Source: Clostridia bacterium
GTDB lineage: Bacteria; Bacillota; Clostridia; Oscillospirales; Oscillospiraceae
Direction: 5' to 3'
NCBI GenBank assembly: GCA_009929315.1
Contig: SAAS01000001.1
Location: 62,001 to 126,000 of the forward strand
Length of the DNA: 64,000 bases
Made by a program: the position numbers and the translations under genes. A model generated the notes under the pieces. It worked only from the letters and a program-made list of their open reading frames with translations, had not been told where the DNA came from and made no database searches. Shown here piece after piece: positions 1 through 9,820 of the stretch; position 1 is the stretch's first letter; every line of letters begins with the position of its first letter.

Positions 1-174
1 AACTTCAGCCTGAACGCCGTTACGGACGGCGAGGACGCAATGGGCGAAGCCGTTGTTAAACTGCGCCGCGGCAAGGAGCTTCATACGGGCTGCGGACTTT
101 CAACCGACGTAATCGAGTCCGCCATTAAGGCTTACATAAACGGAATTAACAAAATCGTGGGCTCAAAATATTAA
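1..174 (+). CDS. leuA: 2-isopropylmalate synthase, C-terminal end (partial)
   Basis: Only the last 57 codons are in the window; the gene begins before base 1 and stops at TAA. The peptide fits the tail of the LeuA regulatory domain: a DGEDAMGEAVVKLRRGKE stretch, then the hallmark GLSTDVIESAIKAYINGINK, which closely resembles the family's G-STDVIEAS-KAY-NAIN block. LeuA condenses acetyl-CoA with 2-oxoisovalerate in the first committed step of leucine synthesis, and this C-terminal domain binds leucine for feedback inhibition. The position directly upstream of leuC and leuD supports the call. The homologous citramalate/homocitrate synthases cannot be fully excluded from a tail alone. Confidence 0.85.
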   Translation, partial: NFSLNAVTDGEDAMGEAVVKLRRGKELHTGCGLSTDVIESAIKAYINGINKIVGSKY

Positions 175-251
175 GAAGTTCAGGCGCACCAAAATATCCT
201 TATTATTGTGCGCCGATAGATTAAGAGCGGCAGCTCCGAAAGGAAAAAATT

Positions 252-1520
252 ATGGGAATGACAATGACACAAAAAATCCTCGCAGCGCACGCAGGTCTGC
301 CCGCCGTTTCAGCCGGACAGCTGATAAAGGCAAGGCTCGACCTCGTTCTGGGCAACGACATCACAGCGCCCGTTGCGATTAACGAGTTTGAAAAGGCTGG
401 CTTTGGCAGCGTATCAAAAGACGCGAGAATAACCCTTATAATGGACCACTTCACGCCCAACAAGGACATTAAGGCTGCGGAGGGCTGCAAAAAGTGCCGC
501 GGCTTCGCCAAACGCTTTGATTTGGAGCATTTTTACGATGTAGGCGAGATGGGCGTTGAGCACGCGCTGATTCCGGAGAAGGGTCTGATTGCCCCGGGCG
601 AGGCAGCAATCGGTGCGGACAGCCACACCTGCACCTACGGAGCGCTCGGCGCGTTTTCCACAGGCGTCGGCTCAACGGATATGGCGGCGGCGATGGCAAC
701 GGGCGAAACCTGGTTCAAGGTACCCGCGGCAATCAAGGTTAATCTCAAGGGCAAAATGGGCAAATACGTCAGCGGCAAGGACATTATCCTGCACCTTATC
801 GGGATGATCGGCGTTGACGGCGCGCTGTATCAGTCGCTGGAGTTCTCGGGCGAGGGGCTTAAAAATCTCACCATGAGCGATAGACTGACAATGTCCAACA
901 TGGCGATTGAGGCCGGCGCGAAAAACGGTATTTTCGCCGTTGACGAGATTACCCGCAAATATATGGAGGGTCGCTGTGACCGCTCCTGGACGGCTTATGA
1001 GGCGGACGCGGACGCGGAGTATACAAAAGTGATTGAGCTTGACCTTGCCGAAATTCCCTGCACCGTTGCGTGGCCCCATCTGCCCGAAAAAACACATCCC
1101 GCAACCGAGGGCGGCGACATTGAAATCGACCAAGTGGTTATCGGCTCCTGCACCAACGGGAATATTGAGGACATGGCGGCGGCCGCCGAAATACTAAAGG
1201 GAAAGCATATCAAAAAGGGTCTGCGCGGAATCGTAATCCCTGCGACGCCGAAAATTTATATGGAATGTATCGAAAGAGGATACACAAGGATATTCATGGA
1301 GGCAGGCTGTATCGTTTCCACACCGACCTGCGGACCCTGTCTCGGCGGTCACACGGGCATACTCGCCGCGGGCGAGCGGGCGGTTTCGACCACCAACCGC
1401 AACTTTGTTGGGCGCATGGGGCATGTTGAAAGCGAGGTATATCTCGCTTCACCGGCTGTCGCCGCGGCAAGCGCGATAACGGGACATATAAGCCATCCGA
1501 AGGAGGTAATGGGAGAATGA
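252..1520 (+). CDS. leuC: 3-isopropylmalate dehydratase large subunit
   Basis: 422 residues, the normal length for the short LeuC/HacA type. Aconitase-fold enzyme that, with LeuD, isomerises 2-isopropylmalate to 3-isopropylmalate in the cytoplasm. The three [4Fe-4S] ligands are visible: Cys300 in VIGSCTNG, and Cys360 and Cys363 in [15 protein letters not shown]. The [20 protein letters not shown] block is also typical. An AAAGGA ribosome site precedes the chosen ATG; a second ATG two codons on is possible. It sits between leuA and leuD and overlaps leuD by four bases (ATGA), so the two subunits are probably translationally coupled. A homoaconitase/methanogen HacA role is possible for the family, but the leuA-leuD-leuB context argues for leucine. 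Confidence 0.95.
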   Translation: MGMTMTQKILAAHAGLPAVSAGQLIKARLDLVLGNDITAPVAINEFEKAGFGSVSKDARITLIMDHFTPNKDIKAAEGCKKCRGFAKRFDLEHFYDVGEMGVEHALIPEKGLIAPGEAAIGADSHTCTYGALGAFSTGVGSTDMAAAMATGETWFKVPAAIKVNLKGKMGKYVSGKDIILHLIGMIGVDGALYQSLEFSGEGLKNLTMSDRLTMSNMAIEAGAKNGIFAVDEITRKYMEGRCDRSWTAYEADADAEYTKVIELDLAEIPCTVAWPHLPEKTHPATEGGDIEIDQVVIGSCTNGNIEDMAAAAEILKGKHIKKGLRGIVIPATPKIYMECIERGYTRIFMEAGCIVSTPTCGPCLGGHTGILAAGERAVSTTNRNFVGRMGHVESEVYLASPAVAAASAITGHISHPKEVMGE

Positions 1521-2002
1521 TAGCACACGGAAAGACCATAAAATACGGAAACCATATCGATACGGATGTTATAATTCCCGCGCGTTACCTCGCAACCCAG
1601 GATCACAAGGAGCTTGCCTCCCACTGCATGGAGGATATTGACAAGTCCTTTATCGGCAGGGTTAAGGACGGGGACATTATGGTCGCAGGCGTGAACTTCG
1701 GCTGCGGCTCCTCCCGTGAGCATGCGCCTATAGCGATAAAGGCCAGCGGAATCTCCTGCGTTATCGCAAAGAGCTTCGCGCGGATTTTTTACCGCAACTC
1801 GATAAATATCGGGCTTGCCATTCTCGAATGCGAAGAAGCGAGCGATAAAATCGACGAGGGCGACGAGGTCAAGATTGATTTCGACACGGGGATTATCACC
1901 AATGTCACGAAGGGCGAAAGCTATCAGGCGCAGCCCTTCCCCGATTTCATAAAGGACATGATTTCAAAGGGCGGACTCATGGCATCTATTAAAACGAACT
2001 GA
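1517..2002 (+). CDS. leuD: 3-isopropylmalate dehydratase small subunit
   Basis: 161 residues, typical of the small stand-alone swivel-domain subunit that partners LeuC. The substrate-recognition loop [16 protein letters not shown] is intact, as is the N-terminal [16 protein letters not shown] signature. Its ATG overlaps the leuC stop codon (ATGA), giving equimolar, coupled expression. The gene is followed by a long non-coding gap before leuB, so leuB may be read from a separate promoter or through that gap. Confidence 0.95.
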   Translation: MIAHGKTIKYGNHIDTDVIIPARYLATQDHKELASHCMEDIDKSFIGRVKDGDIMVAGVNFGCGSSREHAPIAIKASGISCVIAKSFARIFYRNSINIGLAILECEEASDKIDEGDEVKIDFDTGIITNVTKGESYQAQPFPDFIKDMISKGGLMASIKTN

Positions 2003-2593
2003 GATTGTTAAGTTCGAAAACCATTTCACCTTTTCTAACAACCGAGCCTGTCAAGGTCGAAAATCATTTCTTCTTTACCGAAAAGAAGAAACGATTTTCA
2101 ATTTCAAAGAAGAAAGCGCCAAAGGGGGCTTTTCACAAAGCCGCCCCCTTTGGAAACCCCTCCTAAACCGTGAGCACAAGCCACAGAAGAACATTCTGTG
2201 CGCAAGATTCTCACCCGTCCTTCAAGAGCACGATTTTTGCGCCCACTTCGTCAGGCTGCGTATCTTTGCTGAGCGGTGAAGATTACGGAAATGTGTGTAA
2301 GCCCTCAGCACCAAAAGCTAGGTCACCCGTACAATGTGAAAATGACAGCGGTTTAACCTCAAGGTTTCTGCCACGTTTTTTCTCTACGGAAATTGCTAAA
2401 AACCATTTCTCTTTTCCACGCGGAAAAAGAGAAACGGTTGTTAGCGAGGGTCAAGCGGAACGCTTGTTAGCTTTGGTTTGACAAGCCCTGTGGCTTGCAC
2501 TCGAAAAAGAGAAACGGTTGTTAGCATGGCAAACAAGCCCTGTGGCTTGCTATCGAAAAAACTTTTTCCATTACCATTTGAGGAGGAACCCAA
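2003..2593. repeat. Intergenic repeat/hairpin region between leuD and leuB
   Basis: 591 bases without a convincing gene; a 103-codon open frame here has low-complexity, unrecognisable sequence and is probably chance. Two related hairpins are visible. At 2059-2099 the 18-base arms (GAAAATCATTTCTTCTTT and its near complement) differ at one base. At 2395-2445 similar arms read GCTAAAAACCATTTCTC and GAGAAACGGTTGTTAGC. The right arm of the latter recurs exactly at 2504-2525, and ACAAGCCCTGTGGCTTGC occurs at 2481-2498 and again at 2533-2550. A GC-rich stem (2121-2129 with 2143-2151) has no following T-run. These look like members of a small dispersed or local repeat family. The leuB ribosome site GAGGAGG ends the gap. 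Confidence 0.6.
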
Positions 2594-3664
2594 ATGACAA
2601 AAAATATTGCTGTAATCCGCGGCGACGGTATAGGCCCCGAAATAATCGCCGAGGCGCTCGCCGTGCTTGACAAGGTCGCTTCAAAATTCGGACATACATT
2701 TAATTATACGGAAGCACCGATGGGCGGCGAAGCCATTGATAAGTTCGACGACCCCCTGCCTCAGTCGAGCCTAGACACTTGCCTTAAATCCGACAGCGTG
2801 CTCCTATCCGCCGTCGGCGGTCCGAAATGGGACAATGTTCCCAAGGAAAAAAGACCGGAGCGCGGACTTTTGCGTCTGCGCGCGGGTATGGGGCTTTATG
2901 CCAACCTTCGTCCCGCAACGCTTTTTGACGAGTTGCGCGAGGCGAGTCCTTTAAAGCCCTCAATTGTCGAAAAGGGCATTGACTTTGTTGTTGTGCGCGA
3001 GCTCATCGGCGGCGCTTACTTCGGCGAGCATACGACCACAAAACGCGACGGCGAGGATTACGCGCAGGATATTATGGGCTATTCCGAGCACGAAATCGAG
3101 CGCATTGCCCATGTCGCCTTTCAAACCGCGCAAAAACGCCGCAAAACGGTCTGTTCCGTCGACAAGGCGAATGTACTTGACAGCTCCAAGCTTTGGCGCA
3201 GGGTTGTGACCAAAATCGCCGAAAGTTATCCTGATGTGACACTTTCACACATGTATGTAGACAATTGCGCGATGCAACTCGTAAAAAACCCCGCGCAGTT
3301 CGATGTAATCGTCACGGAAAACCTTTTTGGGGACATTCTTTCCGACGAGGCGAGCATGATAACAGGTTCAATCGGCATGATCCCCTCCTCAAGCCTCGGC
3401 GAGGGAACGCGCGGACTATATGAGCCGATTCACGGCAGCGCGCCCGACATTGCGGGGACCGACGCCGCCAACCCCATCGGCATGATTTTGTCCGCCGCGA
3501 TGATGCTGCGCTATTCCTTTGATATGCCTGCGGAGGCATCCGCCATCGAAAACGCCGTCGAAGCCGTATTGAGAGACGGCTTCAGGACGGGCGATACAGT
3601 GAGTGAGGGCAAGACCCTGTTGGGCTGCCGCGAAACGGGCAAGGCAATCTGCGCAAAAATCTAG
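2594..3664 (+). CDS. leuB: 3-isopropylmalate dehydrogenase
   Basis: 356 residues, standard length. NAD-dependent oxidative decarboxylation of 3-isopropylmalate to 2-oxoisocaproate, the third leucine step. Family blocks are clear: N-terminal [11 protein letters not shown], the GGPKWDN turn, the substrate-site run [11 protein letters not shown], the metal-binding [16 protein letters not shown], and the C-terminal [12 protein letters not shown] nucleotide loop. A perfect GAGGAGG ribosome site lies 8 bases upstream of the ATG. It completes the leuACDB set, although it is set apart from leuD by the repeat region. Confidence 0.96.
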   Translation: MTKNIAVIRGDGIGPEIIAEALAVLDKVASKFGHTFNYTEAPMGGEAIDKFDDPLPQSSLDTCLKSDSVLLSAVGGPKWDNVPKEKRPERGLLRLRAGMGLYANLRPATLFDELREASPLKPSIVEKGIDFVVVRELIGGAYFGEHTTTKRDGEDYAQDIMGYSEHEIERIAHVAFQTAQKRRKTVCSVDKANVLDSSKLWRRVVTKIAESYPDVTLSHMYVDNCAMQLVKNPAQFDVIVTENLFGDILSDEASMITGSIGMIPSSSLGEGTRGLYEPIHGSAPDIAGTDAANPIGMILSAAMMLRYSFDMPAEASAIENAVEAVLRDGFRTGDTVSEGKTLLGCRETGKAICAKI

Positions 3665-3729
3665 GTTTCAAGCGGTTCTCGCGAGCCGAGAAACAAGAGA
3701 TTGCAAACAAAATAACAATCAAATATTTG

Positions 3730-3770
3730 TTGAAAAAGTACTGTGATGTGTTACAATAAGCATTACAGTA
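3730..3770 (+). promoter_or_regulatory. nadB promoter with palindromic operator
   Basis: TTGAAA (3730-3735) and TACAAT (3752-3757) are separated by 16 bases. The -10 box is bracketed by inverted arms TACTGTGATG (3739-3748) and CATTACAGTA (3761-3770), which pair at 9 of 10 positions. This geometry would let a dimeric repressor block the promoter. Firmicutes de novo NAD genes are commonly repressed by NiaR, the natural candidate, but I cannot confirm its motif here. Confidence 0.6.
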
Positions 3771-3788
3771 TTTTTTGTGAGGCATTGT

Positions 3789-5330
3789 ATGAGATTTGCG
3801 ACTGATGAATTTCCGGAAAGAACTTCGCATATGCACTTCGATGTTGTAATTATCGGGGCAGGCATTGCGGGGCTTTATACGGCGCTGCACATCGACGGAA
3901 AGCATACCTGCTGCATTTTGACAAAAGAGGATGCCGAGGTCAGCAACTCATGGCTTGCACAGGGCGGGATTGCCGCCGCCATATCGCTCGACGACGCACC
4001 GATTTATCATTTTGAGGACACCCTGATTGCTGGGGCCGGACTTTGCGATGAGAACGCGGTTCGCGTGCTTGTTTCGGAGGGGCCTAACGATATACGCAGG
4101 CTGATTGAGATGCAGGTTCCCTTTGATTTGGACAACGAGGGCGACCTTGACATCACACGCGAGGGTGGACACCGCAGAAGGAGAATCGTTCACGCTGGCG
4201 GCGACGCCACGGGACGTGAAACCGTTAAGGCGCTCGCGCAGCTTGTTTCACTGAGGCAGAATGTCACATTTATGCCGCACAATTTCTGCGCGGACATATT
4301 GACCGACGAAAACGGAGCCGTGTCGGGCTGCACGGTGCTCGATGTGACGGATACTCTTTTCATAATTGACACGCCGAATATCGTTCTGGCAACGGGCGGC
4401 ATCGGGCAGGTCTATAAAATCAGCACAAACCCCTCTGTCGCCACGGGCGATGGGCTTGCCGCCGCCGTTCGTGCGGGCGCAAACCTCAAGGATATGGAGT
4501 TTATCCAGTTCCACCCGACAGGCTTGTGGTCGGACAAACATGAAAACAGAGCCTTTCTCATCTCGGAGGCCGTTCGGGGTGAGGGCGGTCTTCTCAAAAA
4601 TTCCGAGGGAGAGCGCTTCATGCTGGGAACACATGAGCTCAATGAGCTTGCTCCGCGTGACATAGTCGCCAGAGCGATTACAAAAGAGCTGATAAGAAGC
4701 GGGGAAACCCACGCCTTTATAGACATCACGGCAGAACCGCGGGAATACCTTGAGCACCGCTTTCCCACAATTTTTCAGGAGTGTCTGAAGCGCGGCATAG
4801 ATATAAGTAAAACTTGGATACCGGTTTGCCCTGTTCAGCATTACCTAATCGGCGGAATCCAAACCGACCTTGACGCGAGAACACGGGTTGAGGGGCTTTA
4901 TGCCTGCGGCGAGGCGGCGTCGACCGGAGTTCACGGCGCTAACCGTCTGGCTTCAAATTCAATGCTTGAGTGCCTTGTTTTCGGCAGACGCGCCGCGGCG
5001 CATATCAACGCCCGTTTTGCCGATGGCGGCGAGGCTCCGCACGCGGAGCTTCCGGTCTCCGAAAAAAGAAACATCGTAAAAAGAGATTTTGCGGCACTAC
5101 GAACCGAAATTCAGCAGCTTATGAACGATTACGGCAGTGTACTGCGCAATGAAAACGGTATGAAAAAAGCTCTTGTCAGAATTTCCGAAATTGCCGAAGA
5201 GCTAAATTGCAGCTATTACCCCGGAAGGGAATATATCGAAACTCTGAATATCGCGACCTTGGCTGCGGATATTCTGGAAGCGGCGCTTTTAAGGCGCGAG
5301 AGTGTCGGCGCCCATTACAGAGAGGATTAA
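3789..5330 (+). CDS. nadB: L-aspartate oxidase
   Basis: FAD enzyme converting L-aspartate to iminoaspartate, the first step of de novo NAD synthesis. The Rossmann FAD motif VVIIGAGIAGLYTAL, the NSWLAQGGIAAA block, the RRRIVHAGGDATGRE segment, HPTGLW, and CGEAASTGVHGANRLASNS are all NadB hallmarks; length (about 513 residues) is normal. Start is uncertain: ATG 3789 has GAGG six bases upstream and is used here. ATG 3831 would begin right at MHFDVVIIGAG, as in many family members, and an in-frame GTG lies at 3777. It is followed by nadC, but nadA (quinolinate synthase) is not between them and must lie elsewhere. Confidence 0.93.
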   Translation: MRFATDEFPERTSHMHFDVVIIGAGIAGLYTALHIDGKHTCCILTKEDAEVSNSWLAQGGIAAAISLDDAPIYHFEDTLIAGAGLCDENAVRVLVSEGPNDIRRLIEMQVPFDLDNEGDLDITREGGHRRRRIVHAGGDATGRETVKALAQLVSLRQNVTFMPHNFCADILTDENGAVSGCTVLDVTDTLFIIDTPNIVLATGGIGQVYKISTNPSVATGDGLAAAVRAGANLKDMEFIQFHPTGLWSDKHENRAFLISEAVRGEGGLLKNSEGERFMLGTHELNELAPRDIVARAITKELIRSGETHAFIDITAEPREYLEHRFPTIFQECLKRGIDISKTWIPVCPVQHYLIGGIQTDLDARTRVEGLYACGEAASTGVHGANRLASNSMLECLVFGRRAAAHINARFADGGEAPHAELPVSEKRNIVKRDFAALRTEIQQLMNDYGSVLRNENGMKKALVRISEIAEELNCSYYPGREYIETLNIATLAADILEAALLRRESVGAHYRED

Positions 5331-5359
5331 TAAATTGAAACACATTTCAATTTATTAAT
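5326..5359. repeat. Perfect inverted repeat over the nadB stop codon
   Basis: ATTAATAAATTGAAA (5326-5340) and its exact complement (5345-5359) flank a CACA loop. The repeat includes the nadB TAA. There is no T-run after it, so it is more likely an mRNA-end stabiliser or processing hairpin than a terminator. A second small GCCC-TTCG-GGGC-like hairpin follows at about 5377-5391. Confidence 0.6.
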
Positions 5360-5473
5360 GTTTATGTGCGTGTTGCTCGCCCTTCGGGCAACCGCGGCAC
5401 ATGCACAATATTGACTCTTACCCAAAGCGGTCATTTTGTGTTTTGTAAGTCAGTGAAAGGAAGGGTCAATATC

Positions 5474-6307
5474 ATGAATTATATCGGGCTTGACGAGCTT
5501 TTATTGTCCGCGCTTAAAGAGGACATCGGCACGGGAGATATTACTACAAACTGCTGTATCCCCGCGGAGAACCGCTCGGAGGCGTATTTTCTCGCCAAGG
5601 AGGACGGGGTTATCTGCGGAATCGATATCGCTCAAAAGGTGTTTTCGCTTGTGGACGAGAGGATTGCCGTTATTCCGAAGTGCAAGGACGGGGATGCTGT
5701 TAAACGCGGCGATATAATCGCGGAAGTGATAGGTCCCTCAAGAGGCATTTTGACGGGTGAGCGGGTTGCGCTCAACCTTATGCAGCGGCTTTCGGGTATC
5801 GCAACGGTAACCGCAAAGGCGGCTTCCGCCGTTTCGGGCACAAAAACGAAAATAGCCGACACAAGGAAGTCGACCCCCGGGCTGCGGGTTCTTGAAAAAT
5901 ATGCCGTTCGTGTCGGCGGAGGACACAACCACCGCTTTAATCTGTCCGACGGAGTTCTCATTAAGGATAATCACATTGCCGCGGCGGGCTCAATCACCGC
6001 AGCAGTTAACGCCGCGCGAGCCGCCGCTCCGCATGTTATGAAGCTCGAGGTTGAAACCGAAACTTTGGACGAGGTTTCCGAGGCTCTCGAGGCGGGCGCT
6101 GATATTATAATGCTCGATAATATGAGCTTAGAGCTCATGGCGCAGGCGGTTAAGCTTGTCGACGGGCGCGCAATAACCGAGGCCTCCGGAAACATGGGCG
6201 AAAAAGATTTGCTTGAAGTTGCGAAAACGGGAGTGGACTTCATTTCCATAGGAGCGCTCACGCACAGCGTGAAGTCGCTGGACATCAGTTTAAAATTCCA
6301 GAAATAA
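5474..6307 (+). CDS. nadC: Nicotinate-nucleotide diphosphorylase (carboxylating), quinolinate PRTase
   Basis: 277 residues from the ATG that follows an AAGGAAGG ribosome site; an in-frame upstream extension lacks a site and family similarity. The enzyme joins quinolinate to PRPP, releasing CO2, to give nicotinate mononucleotide. Diagnostic blocks: EDIGTGDITT at the N-terminus, LNLMQRLSGIATVT, the active-site run DTRKSTPGLRVLEKYAV, VGGGHNHRFNLSDGVLIKDN, and EVETETLDE. It lies downstream of nadB and is probably co-regulated with it. Confidence 0.95.
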   Translation: MNYIGLDELLLSALKEDIGTGDITTNCCIPAENRSEAYFLAKEDGVICGIDIAQKVFSLVDERIAVIPKCKDGDAVKRGDIIAEVIGPSRGILTGERVALNLMQRLSGIATVTAKAASAVSGTKTKIADTRKSTPGLRVLEKYAVRVGGGHNHRFNLSDGVLIKDNHIAAAGSITAAVNAARAAAPHVMKLEVETETLDEVSEALEAGADIIMLDNMSLELMAQAVKLVDGRAITEASGNMGEKDLLEVAKTGVDFISIGALTHSVKSLDISLKFQK

Positions 6308-6327
6308 CGAATATTTACAATATTTGT

Positions 6328-6366
6328 ACGGAGAGATGATTTTTTCATCTCTCCGTTTGATTTTTC
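6328..6366 (+). terminator. nadC intrinsic terminator
   Basis: Twelve-base perfect stem ACGGAGAGATGA / TCATCTCTCCGT (6328-6339, 6345-6356) with a T-rich loop, followed by TTGATTTTT. Confidence 0.85.
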
Positions 6367-6411
6367 CTGAAAAAGTTTACAATTTAGCAAAAATTAAGCC
6401 ACTTATTCCGC

Positions 6412-6439
6412 TTGACTTAACAAGTCACCAATTTATAAT
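6412..6439 (+). promoter_or_regulatory. Promoter of the MacB-like ABC exporter
   Basis: TTGACT (6412-6417), 16-base spacer, TATAAT (6434-6439), about 95 bases before the ABC gene. Close to the sigma-A consensus. Confidence 0.65.
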
Positions 6440-6535
6440 TGTTACTACAAGATATGATTATGGAAATTATTTTGCTGTGATGCAAAATTTAGGCGTATCT
6501 TTCTCGGGCGACTGCCAGTAAATTAAGGAGTCTCT

Positions 6536-7240
6536 ATGGAAAACTATGTCCACTTTGAAAATGTATGTAAATACTACAAAACAGGCGGCACTACAATCGC
6601 AGCCGCAAACCACGTCAGCTTTGATATAAAAGAGGGCGAGTTCTGCATAATTGTCGGGCCTTCCGGGGCGGGCAAAACCACCGTCCTTAATATGCTTGGC
6701 GGAATGGACAATTGCGACGAGGGCGTAATAAGCCTTGACGGGCAGGAAATCAGCCTTTATTCGCCGAAACAGCTCACGACCTACCGCCGTCACGATGTCG
6801 GCTTTGTCTTTCAGTTTTATAACCTTGTGCAAAACCTGACGGCGCTTGAGAATGTTGAGCTCGCGGCGGAGATTTGCCGCAATCCGCTGCCCGCCGCCGA
6901 AACCCTTTCAAAGGTCGGACTGTCGGAACGGCTTGATAACTTCCCCGCTCAGCTCTCGGGAGGAGAACAGCAAAGAGTTTCAATTGCCCGCGCTCTCGCA
7001 AAAAACCCGAAAATTCTTCTTTGTGATGAGCCGACAGGCGCGCTCGACTATGTTACCGGCAAGCAGATACTGAAGCTACTTCAGGATACCTGCCGCAATA
7101 CCGGTCGCACAGTAATCGTAATAACGCACAACACGGCGATTACCGCTATGGCCGACAAGGTAATCCATGTTAAAAACGGATGCGTTTCCCATGTCGAAGT
7201 GAACGAAAATCCCGTTCCCGTTGAAAGGATTGAGTGGTAA
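6536..7240 (+). CDS. ABC transporter ATP-binding protein (MacB/LolD type)
   Basis: 234-residue nucleotide-binding subunit. Walker [10 protein letters not shown] at residues 41-49, signature LSGGEQQRV at 140-148, and Walker [13 protein letters not shown] at about 160-171 are intact. The Q-loop [17 protein letters not shown] is of the kind found in the MacB/LolD/FtsE group, whose partners are FtsX-fold permeases. Exactly such a permease overlaps its stop codon. An AAGGAG ribosome site precedes the ATG. Likely role: mechanotransmission ABC system for export of, or resistance to, peptides or lipids; the substrate cannot be inferred. Confidence 0.9.
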   Translation: MENYVHFENVCKYYKTGGTTIAAANHVSFDIKEGEFCIIVGPSGAGKTTVLNMLGGMDNCDEGVISLDGQEISLYSPKQLTTYRRHDVGFVFQFYNLVQNLTALENVELAAEICRNPLPAAETLSKVGLSERLDNFPAQLSGGEQQRVSIARALAKNPKILLCDEPTGALDYVTGKQILKLLQDTCRNTGRTVIVITHNTAITAMADKVIHVKNGCVSHVEVNENPVPVERIEW

Positions 7241-9807
7241 TGCGCAAAACGCACAACAAGAACTTTTTGCGCACCATTAAGGATACCTTTGGACGTTTTG
7301 CCGCCATCTTTGCGATTGTTGCGTTGGGTGTCGGCTTTTTGGTTGGCCTTTTATCCTCCACGCCGGATATGCGCTATTCCTTTGACGAGTACTTGGACTC
7401 CTCCGCAATGTATGATATCAGAGTTTTGGGCGATATGGGCCTCACGGACGAGGATATAACGGCGATACGCTCACTGGAGGGTGTCCAAAATGTTCAGGCG
7501 GGCTATCTTGCAGATGTGACAATGAACACCGCAAAGGACACCGAATACACCGCCCGTCTGCACAGCCTAAGTCTTGACAGCGGGGAGAACACTATAAATA
7601 TTCCTCAGCTGAGCTCGGGCCGTCTTCCCGAAAAAGCAGGGGAATGTGTGGTTGTAAATATCCCATCGGTTAAATCAGATATCCAAATAGGCGACAAACT
7701 GACGGTTAATGAAGACAATAAAAACCTTAGCGACATTCTGAACACAACGGAATATACAGTCGTCGGGTTCGCTGACTATTGCCAGTATTTTTCCGCCGAA
7801 AAGGAATACACGAACATCGGAAGCGGAACGCTCAGCCTTTTCCTGCTTGTGCCTGATACGAGCTTTGCAACGGACTTTTACACGGATGTCTATATAAGCG
7901 CTGCGGGCGCAAGCGCGCTTACGAGTTTAACAAACGAATATCAGGAGCTTGTCGACGAAACGGCGGCGAGAGTTAAAGCCATTGCGGGCGAGAGAAGCCT
8001 TGTGCGCCATGACGAACTGGTAGCACTGGCTGAGAAAAAACTTACCGAGGCGGCTGCCGAATATGCCGCGGCAAATGGCATTACCGATGTTTCGCAGACG
8101 GGTCTTGAGGCGCAGGTGCCCGAAATCGCAGTTCCCGAGTGGCATGTTTACACCCGCGCGGACAACACGAGCTATTCGTCAATCGAAGCGAATATCGACA
8201 AGGTAAACGCCATCGCAAAGGTGTTTCCGTTTTTCTTTTTCCTTGTTGCGGCTCTCGTCTGTCTTACGACTATGACCCGTATGGTGGAGGACGAGAGGCT
8301 CCAAATCGGCACAATGAAGGCTTTGGGCTACAGCCGTTCCGCAATAATGGGAAAATACCTTCTTTACGCGTTTTCCGCCTCCGCTCTGGGGAGCGCTATC
8401 GGCGTTGCCTTCGGTTACAGGCTTTTCCCAACGGTTATTTGGAACGCCTATACGATGACTTATGCGCTGCCGAATTTCTACTGCCCTCTAAACTGGGCTT
8501 TTGCATCGGCAACAAGCGCCGCCGCGATTTTGTTAACGCTTCTGGTAACATTCTTTGCCTGCCGCTCAACGCTGAAGGAGGAGCCTGCGGCTCTCATGCT
8601 TTTCAAAGCGCCTCAGCCGGGGAAAAGGGTTTTTCTCGAAAGAATCACTCCGATCTGGAGCCGTCTCAAATTTACGCACAAGGTGACCGCGAGAAATATC
8701 TTCAGGTACAAGAAGCGCTTTTTGATGACCACTATCGGCATTGCAGGCTGCACGGCGCTTATTTTAACGGGCTTTGGACTGCGCGACTCTTTTTCCGATA
8801 TAGCCGACAGGCAGTTCGGCACGCTTAACACCTATGATATTATGGCGCCTATAACCGATGAGGCGAATTTTGAAAACGACGAGCTTTTGGCCATTCTTAA
8901 GGACACTGAAAAGGTGGAGGGCAGCACCAAGATAGATTACCAGAGCATAGAGGCTTCAAACGGCGACAAGTCTCTCGAGATTACCACCTTTATCCCCGAA
9001 AACGCTTCGGATTTGGACGGCTATGTTAATTTCCGCAACAGGGCAAGCGGCAAAACGCTCAGCTTTGAATCAGGCAGCGTGATAATAACCGAGAAGGCAA
9101 GCGAGCTTTTGGATGTGAAAGTCGGAGATAAGCTTGAGCTTACCGGCTCCGACGGAAACTCGGGCTTCTTTAAAATCAGCGGCATTTCCGAAAACTATGT
9201 CGGCAACTTCATCTATATGGACAGCGCCACCTATGCAAAGAGCATGGGACAGGAGGCGGTCGGCAATATGCTGATAATTCGCCTTACCGAGAGCGGGCTT
9301 TCCTCCGAAGCGGATATCGGTAAAAGCATACTCGAAACGGGCGCCGCAGGCGGAGTGAGCTATATTACGGACGCAAAGGACGCTGTTTCACGGGCGCTCG
9401 GGAAAATGGGCACGATAGTTGCCGCGGTAATTTTAAGCGCGGGGGCGCTCGCGCTGGTGGTGCTCTATAATCTCACAAACATCAACATCTCCGAGCGCGT
9501 CAAAGAAATTGCGACGATCAAGGTGCTGGGCTTCACCGACCGTGAGGTAAACGCCTATATAAACCGCGAGGCTATACTTCTTTCCGCAATAGGCACGGTT
9601 TTCGGGCTTGTGCTGGGCGTATTTCTTCACAGGTATGTCATGGGATGCGCCGAAATGGACAATATGATGTTCGGGCGTACGGTGCGGGCGATAAGCTTCT
9701 TATATTCCGCGGGGCTTACGATGGCGTTTAGCCTTCTGATTGATTTGATAATGGAAGGAAAGCTTCGCAAAATCAGTATGGTCGAGAGCATGAAGGCGCC
9801 GGAATAA
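7240..9807 (+). CDS. ABC transporter permease, two FtsX domains
   Basis: 855 residues. The ATG overlaps the preceding TAA (TAATG), with AAAGGA 10 bases upstream; an in-frame GTG at 7234 is less well placed. One membrane segment lies at about residues 17-40, followed by a large extracytoplasmic domain (about 45-320). Next come an FtsX block at about 325-440 (contains MKALGYSRSAIMGKYLL), a second short hydrophobic segment near 490 with another external domain, and a C-terminal FtsX block (about 725-845; contains IKVLGFTDREVNAYINRE). The duplicated MacB-PCD/FtsX architecture fits Firmicutes exporters such as the BceB/YknZ relatives. No sensor kinase lies nearby, so it is not an obvious Bce module. 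Confidence 0.85.
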   Translation: MRKTHNKNFLRTIKDTFGRFAAIFAIVALGVGFLVGLLSSTPDMRYSFDEYLDSSAMYDIRVLGDMGLTDEDITAIRSLEGVQNVQAGYLADVTMNTAKDTEYTARLHSLSLDSGENTINIPQLSSGRLPEKAGECVVVNIPSVKSDIQIGDKLTVNEDNKNLSDILNTTEYTVVGFADYCQYFSAEKEYTNIGSGTLSLFLLVPDTSFATDFYTDVYISAAGASALTSLTNEYQELVDETAARVKAIAGERSLVRHDELVALAEKKLTEAAAEYAAANGITDVSQTGLEAQVPEIAVPEWHVYTRADNTSYSSIEANIDKVNAIAKVFPFFFFLVAALVCLTTMTRMVEDERLQIGTMKALGYSRSAIMGKYLLYAFSASALGSAIGVAFGYRLFPTVIWNAYTMTYALPNFYCPLNWAFASATSAAAILLTLLVTFFACRSTLKEEPAALMLFKAPQPGKRVFLERITPIWSRLKFTHKVTARNIFRYKKRFLMTTIGIAGCTALILTGFGLRDSFSDIADRQFGTLNTYDIMAPITDEANFENDELLAILKDTEKVEGSTKIDYQSIEASNGDKSLEITTFIPENASDLDGYVNFRNRASGKTLSFESGSVIITEKASELLDVKVGDKLELTGSDGNSGFFKISGISENYVGNFIYMDSATYAKSMGQEAVGNMLIIRLTESGLSSEADIGKSILETGAAGGVSYITDAKDAVSRALGKMGTIVAAVILSAGALALVVLYNLTNINISERVKEIATIKVLGFTDREVNAYINREAILLSAIGTVFGLVLGVFLHRYVMGCAEMDNMMFGRTVRAISFLYSAGLTMAFSLLIDLIMEGKLRKISMVESMKAPE

Positions 9808-9820
9808 GATAGCAACAAAA

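Noticed and set aside
2170..2481. 103-codon open frame in the leuD-leuB gap
   Set aside because: No family-like sequence, poor ribosome site, and it runs through hairpins and direct repeats; treated as non-coding.
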